Part shown: positions 61,879 to 64,000 of the stretch, piece after piece | Position numbering within the stretch: the stretch's first letter is position 1 | Layout of the letters: each line of letters opens with the position of its first letter | Assembly: GCA_000733355.1 (NCBI GenBank) | Contig: JNVV01000059.1 | Location: forward strand, 83,946-147,945 | DNA: 64,000 nucleotides | Origin: Falciphora oryzae | Taxonomy: Eukaryota; Ascomycota; Sordariomycetes; Magnaporthales; Magnaporthaceae | Direction: 5' to 3' | The notes under the pieces: model-generated | Told to the model about the DNA's origin: nothing | What the model saw: only the letters and a program-made list of their open reading frames with translations | Databases searched by the model: none | Made by a program: the position numbers and the translations under genes

Positions 61879-63934
61879 TCACCACATCGCCAACTCGAAC
61901 TCGTGGTTGCAGCCAAGACTCGACAGGATTTTCGATGACACGAACTCCGGATAAAGATGCGAGGGCGGCCGGAAGCTTCCCAGATGTCGCTGCTCGTACC
62001 GATCCATGCTCAGCAGCCTGACCACGCCGGTGCCGTCGTCCCCGTCGCCGCGGTGCACCCTCCACGCGTGGCGTCCTATCTTAACGATGCGCAGGCCCCG
62101 CCCCGCCTCGACCAGCTGGCGTGCCAGCGCCTTGCGCCACTTCACGCCGCTTACGACGTCCTTGAGATGCCTGTTCGCGACGATCAAGGACTCCATCTCC
62201 TCGGCTGTTATGGAGGGATCACGACACAATTCGAGCACTGGCATCGACGGCGCGCCGAGCACGAGCTCGCGCAGGCCAGGCGTCCGCCGCAGCATGGATT
62301 CCAGGTCGTCCATGTGCCATATTGCGGGGCCGGTGGGGTCGAGTGCCGTGTACAGGAGGAGGCTGCTCGCGTTCGAAGCCAGGCCCAGGTACTCCGCCCA
62401 CGTTTTCTTCCTTATATCTTGGGTAGTATTCAATAGCCCTGTGCCGACGGCCAACTTCTGCACCTCCATGGCCCTGCGGATCCAGCCCATGTTCCCCATC
62501 AACCGTCCGTAGTAGGGCCTGTCGGGTTCGTCGCCCCAGAGTCGCAGGACAACCTGCTTGTGGTCGAAGCGGGGTCGCCGGCTGACTTCCGACTGGTGCA
62601 GGGTCTCGTCGACCGGTATATCCAGGAGGGAAATGAGAGAAGTCGGCATGTCTGACAGGTCTTCAGGGGCCCTGAAGAACCCCAGTCGTCGAAGGGCTGG
62701 GGCGCAATCGGGGGTGAGAATTTCCCAAGGGACCGGAGCAGGCCAAAAGCCAGAGTGGGAGGGATGTGGTGCCCCGAAGGTGCTGCTTGCTCTGTTATCA
62801 ATGTACAGCTCCTCGAGGACAGAGACATCCGTTAGATAGGAGAGGTATTGGGCCGGTAGCGCACTGTCTGACTCCTCCTCCTCGATTGGGTCAGCCGGCA
62901 GTAGCGTCACGCCGAGTCCCAGTCGAAGGACCTTGAGCCGCAAAGGACGATCAGCGCGCTTGAAATAGTTCAGACAAAGCTTTCTGAGGAATTCGCCGCA
63001 GGTGTAGTCATAGGCACCGGTGGTATTGTGGACGCAGTAATCGCTGAAGCTCAGCGTCAGCTCCTCGAGGTCCGGGCATGCAAGGAGGATTCTCAGAATG
63101 TCCTGCGCCCACAGGCCTTCCGTGAGGAGCATGGAAGGGTCGAACATCTCTCCCACCGTCAGCTTGGTGAGCCCGGAGAATCGGGCGAGGTGATGCATCC
63201 CTGCCAAGGACGCGTGCTCCACCGGGTCCATGGTCTCGTCTTCGGGCTCCTCGGGTTCATCGGGGTCGCTTTCCTCGTAGTCGCTCAGCACATCGTCATC
63301 GAAGACCCAACCTCGGTCGAGGTCTTCGTTGGGGACGAAGATCATCACAAAGGCCTTCAGCCTGGGGCACGAGTCAATCAAGGCCGACATGGTCTCTTGG
63401 TGCAAGCAGCCGCCATCCCATCTGTGGGCTGCCTGTTAGAAGACCGGACGCAGGGTATGTTGGATCACATCGGGTTGCCAGCGGGAATAAATGGCACCGG
63501 AAGGACGGATAATGGCCCACTCAAACTCCTCGAGCGTGGGCATGCGCCTCACAAGCGATCGCACCAGCTCGTTTACGGAACCCCGGTGGCTGAAGCCGCA
63601 CTGGAGACGGCGCACGTGGCGGAGGTGCGGGTTGCCTGGGAGTGCATTGAGGATATCTGCGCGCTGCCCGTCTTTGCCCGTGACGATATCCATCTCGGAG
63701 TAGAGCACCGGGGTGAAGACCTCGTTGAATGTCTTGTTGACGAGACAAAGGTTCCGGAGCTGGACCTTGTTCTGTATCTGCAGGAGGGGAGGCGGGCGGT
63801 CAGCATCACAGCGACGCGCTCGACGAGGGCCCTCAATCTGTGACGGGGTCACGGGGCAAACCCACCTGGTCCACAAGGCACTGGACCAGATCCAAGGTTT
63901 GGATGAACCTGGCCGTGGCGGTACTGTTGGCCAT
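61879..63934 (-). CDS. F-box/LRR-like protein, three exons
   Basis: Exons 63934-63866, 63777-63521 and 63421-61879 join in frame to 622 aa. Introns are 88 bases (donor GTGGGT, acceptor CTCCTGCAG) and 99 bases (donor GTGGGC, branch TCTAAC, acceptor CCCACAG). The N terminus has VQLRNLCLVNKTFNEVFTPV, the end of an F-box-like helix bundle as in many fungal F-box proteins. Leucine-rich repeat-like strands follow (NPHLRHVRRL, MPTLEEFEW, LIDSCPRLKAFVMIF, LLACPDLEELTLSF, VLEELYIDN, TPGLRELVLG) and an acidic insert lies at about residues 137-160. Such proteins usually give substrate specificity to SCF ubiquitin ligases. The canonical F-box start is short here, so SCF membership is inferred. The gene looks intact. 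Confidence 0.75.
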
Positions 63935-64000
63935 GTTGCTGGGATTTGAGATGGCGCCGGCAGAGAGTAGGACCAATTTGCCAGGGTCGTCGAAGGTGCA
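63935..64000. other. window end, promoter side of the F-box-like gene
   Basis: 66 bases upstream of the start codon. Nothing else can be said. Confidence 0.5.

Noticed and set aside
1..64000. tRNA genes
   Set aside because: I looked for T-loop GGTTCGA-type sequences with fitting acceptor stems and found none I could support by eye. A covariance-model search would settle it.

Overview
The window looks like an accessory, transposon-riddled stretch of a filamentous ascomycete genome (Pezizomycotina, most likely a GC-rich Sordariomycete). The evidence is short GT-AG introns with CTRAC-like branch points, HET-domain and NLR genes, an eqolisin-fold protein, a LysM protein, a dispersed 5S rRNA fragment, Tad1-like LINE pieces and many solo LTRs. 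Two runs of N (25629-25827 and 48648-48884) interrupt the sequence.

Layout. 1-4.6 kb: a LINE 3' end and a HET-domain gene with a ubiquitin-interacting-motif-like N terminus. 5-9 kb: remains of an EF-hand MscS channel, a nuclease-like fragment and a fungal transcription-factor-like gene. 9.7-10.7 kb: a solo LTR nested in a LINE. 13.0 kb: a secreted precursor with three 41-residue repeats separated by Kex2 (Lys-Arg) sites. 17-21 kb: a 1315-aa protein joining a stonustoxin/MACPF-like N-terminal region, an FN3-like region, a GTPase domain and a Cys/His cluster, with a convergent small gene. 21.9-23.6 kb: decayed nuclease-like and NACHT fragments plus LINE and LTR pieces. 24.5 kb: a second Kex2-type precursor with the same logic as the first. 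26-30 kb: nested repeats. 31-32.4 kb: a 5S fragment and a conserved fungal gene. 34.7-36.7 kb: two poorly resolved genes. 36.6-40.9 kb: a head-to-head pair, a HeLo-like/STAND-N-domain protein with two C-terminal pseudo-repeats facing an NB-ARC/TPR NLR whose N terminus carries similar motifs. 41-45 kb: decayed DNA and nested LTR/LINE pieces. 45.7-48 kb: a secreted eqolisin-like protein that seems to lack its catalytic residues, and a broken HET gene. 49.5-52 kb: LTRs, a LINE end and a Gypsy integrase/chromodomain remnant. 52.6-54.5 kb: a broken C-terminal copy of TRAPPC10. 55.8-56.5 kb: a LysM gene split by a solo LTR. 57.5 kb: a hypothetical gene. 58.4-61.2 kb: a patatin/NB-ARC NLR pseudogene hit by three LTRs with exact 5-bp target duplications. 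61.9-63.9 kb: a three-exon F-box/LRR-like gene.

Taken together the genes are of the self/non-self recognition and secreted-arsenal type (HET, NLR, HeLo-like, MACPF-like GTPase, LysM, Kex2-processed cationic peptides). The strongest leads are the 36.6-40.9 kb pair, which has the layout of an amyloid-signalling effector/NLR system, and the two Kex2-processed cationic-peptide precursors. Several otherwise good coding regions carry single-base frame changes. Whether these are real decay or assembly errors cannot be told from the sequence alone.
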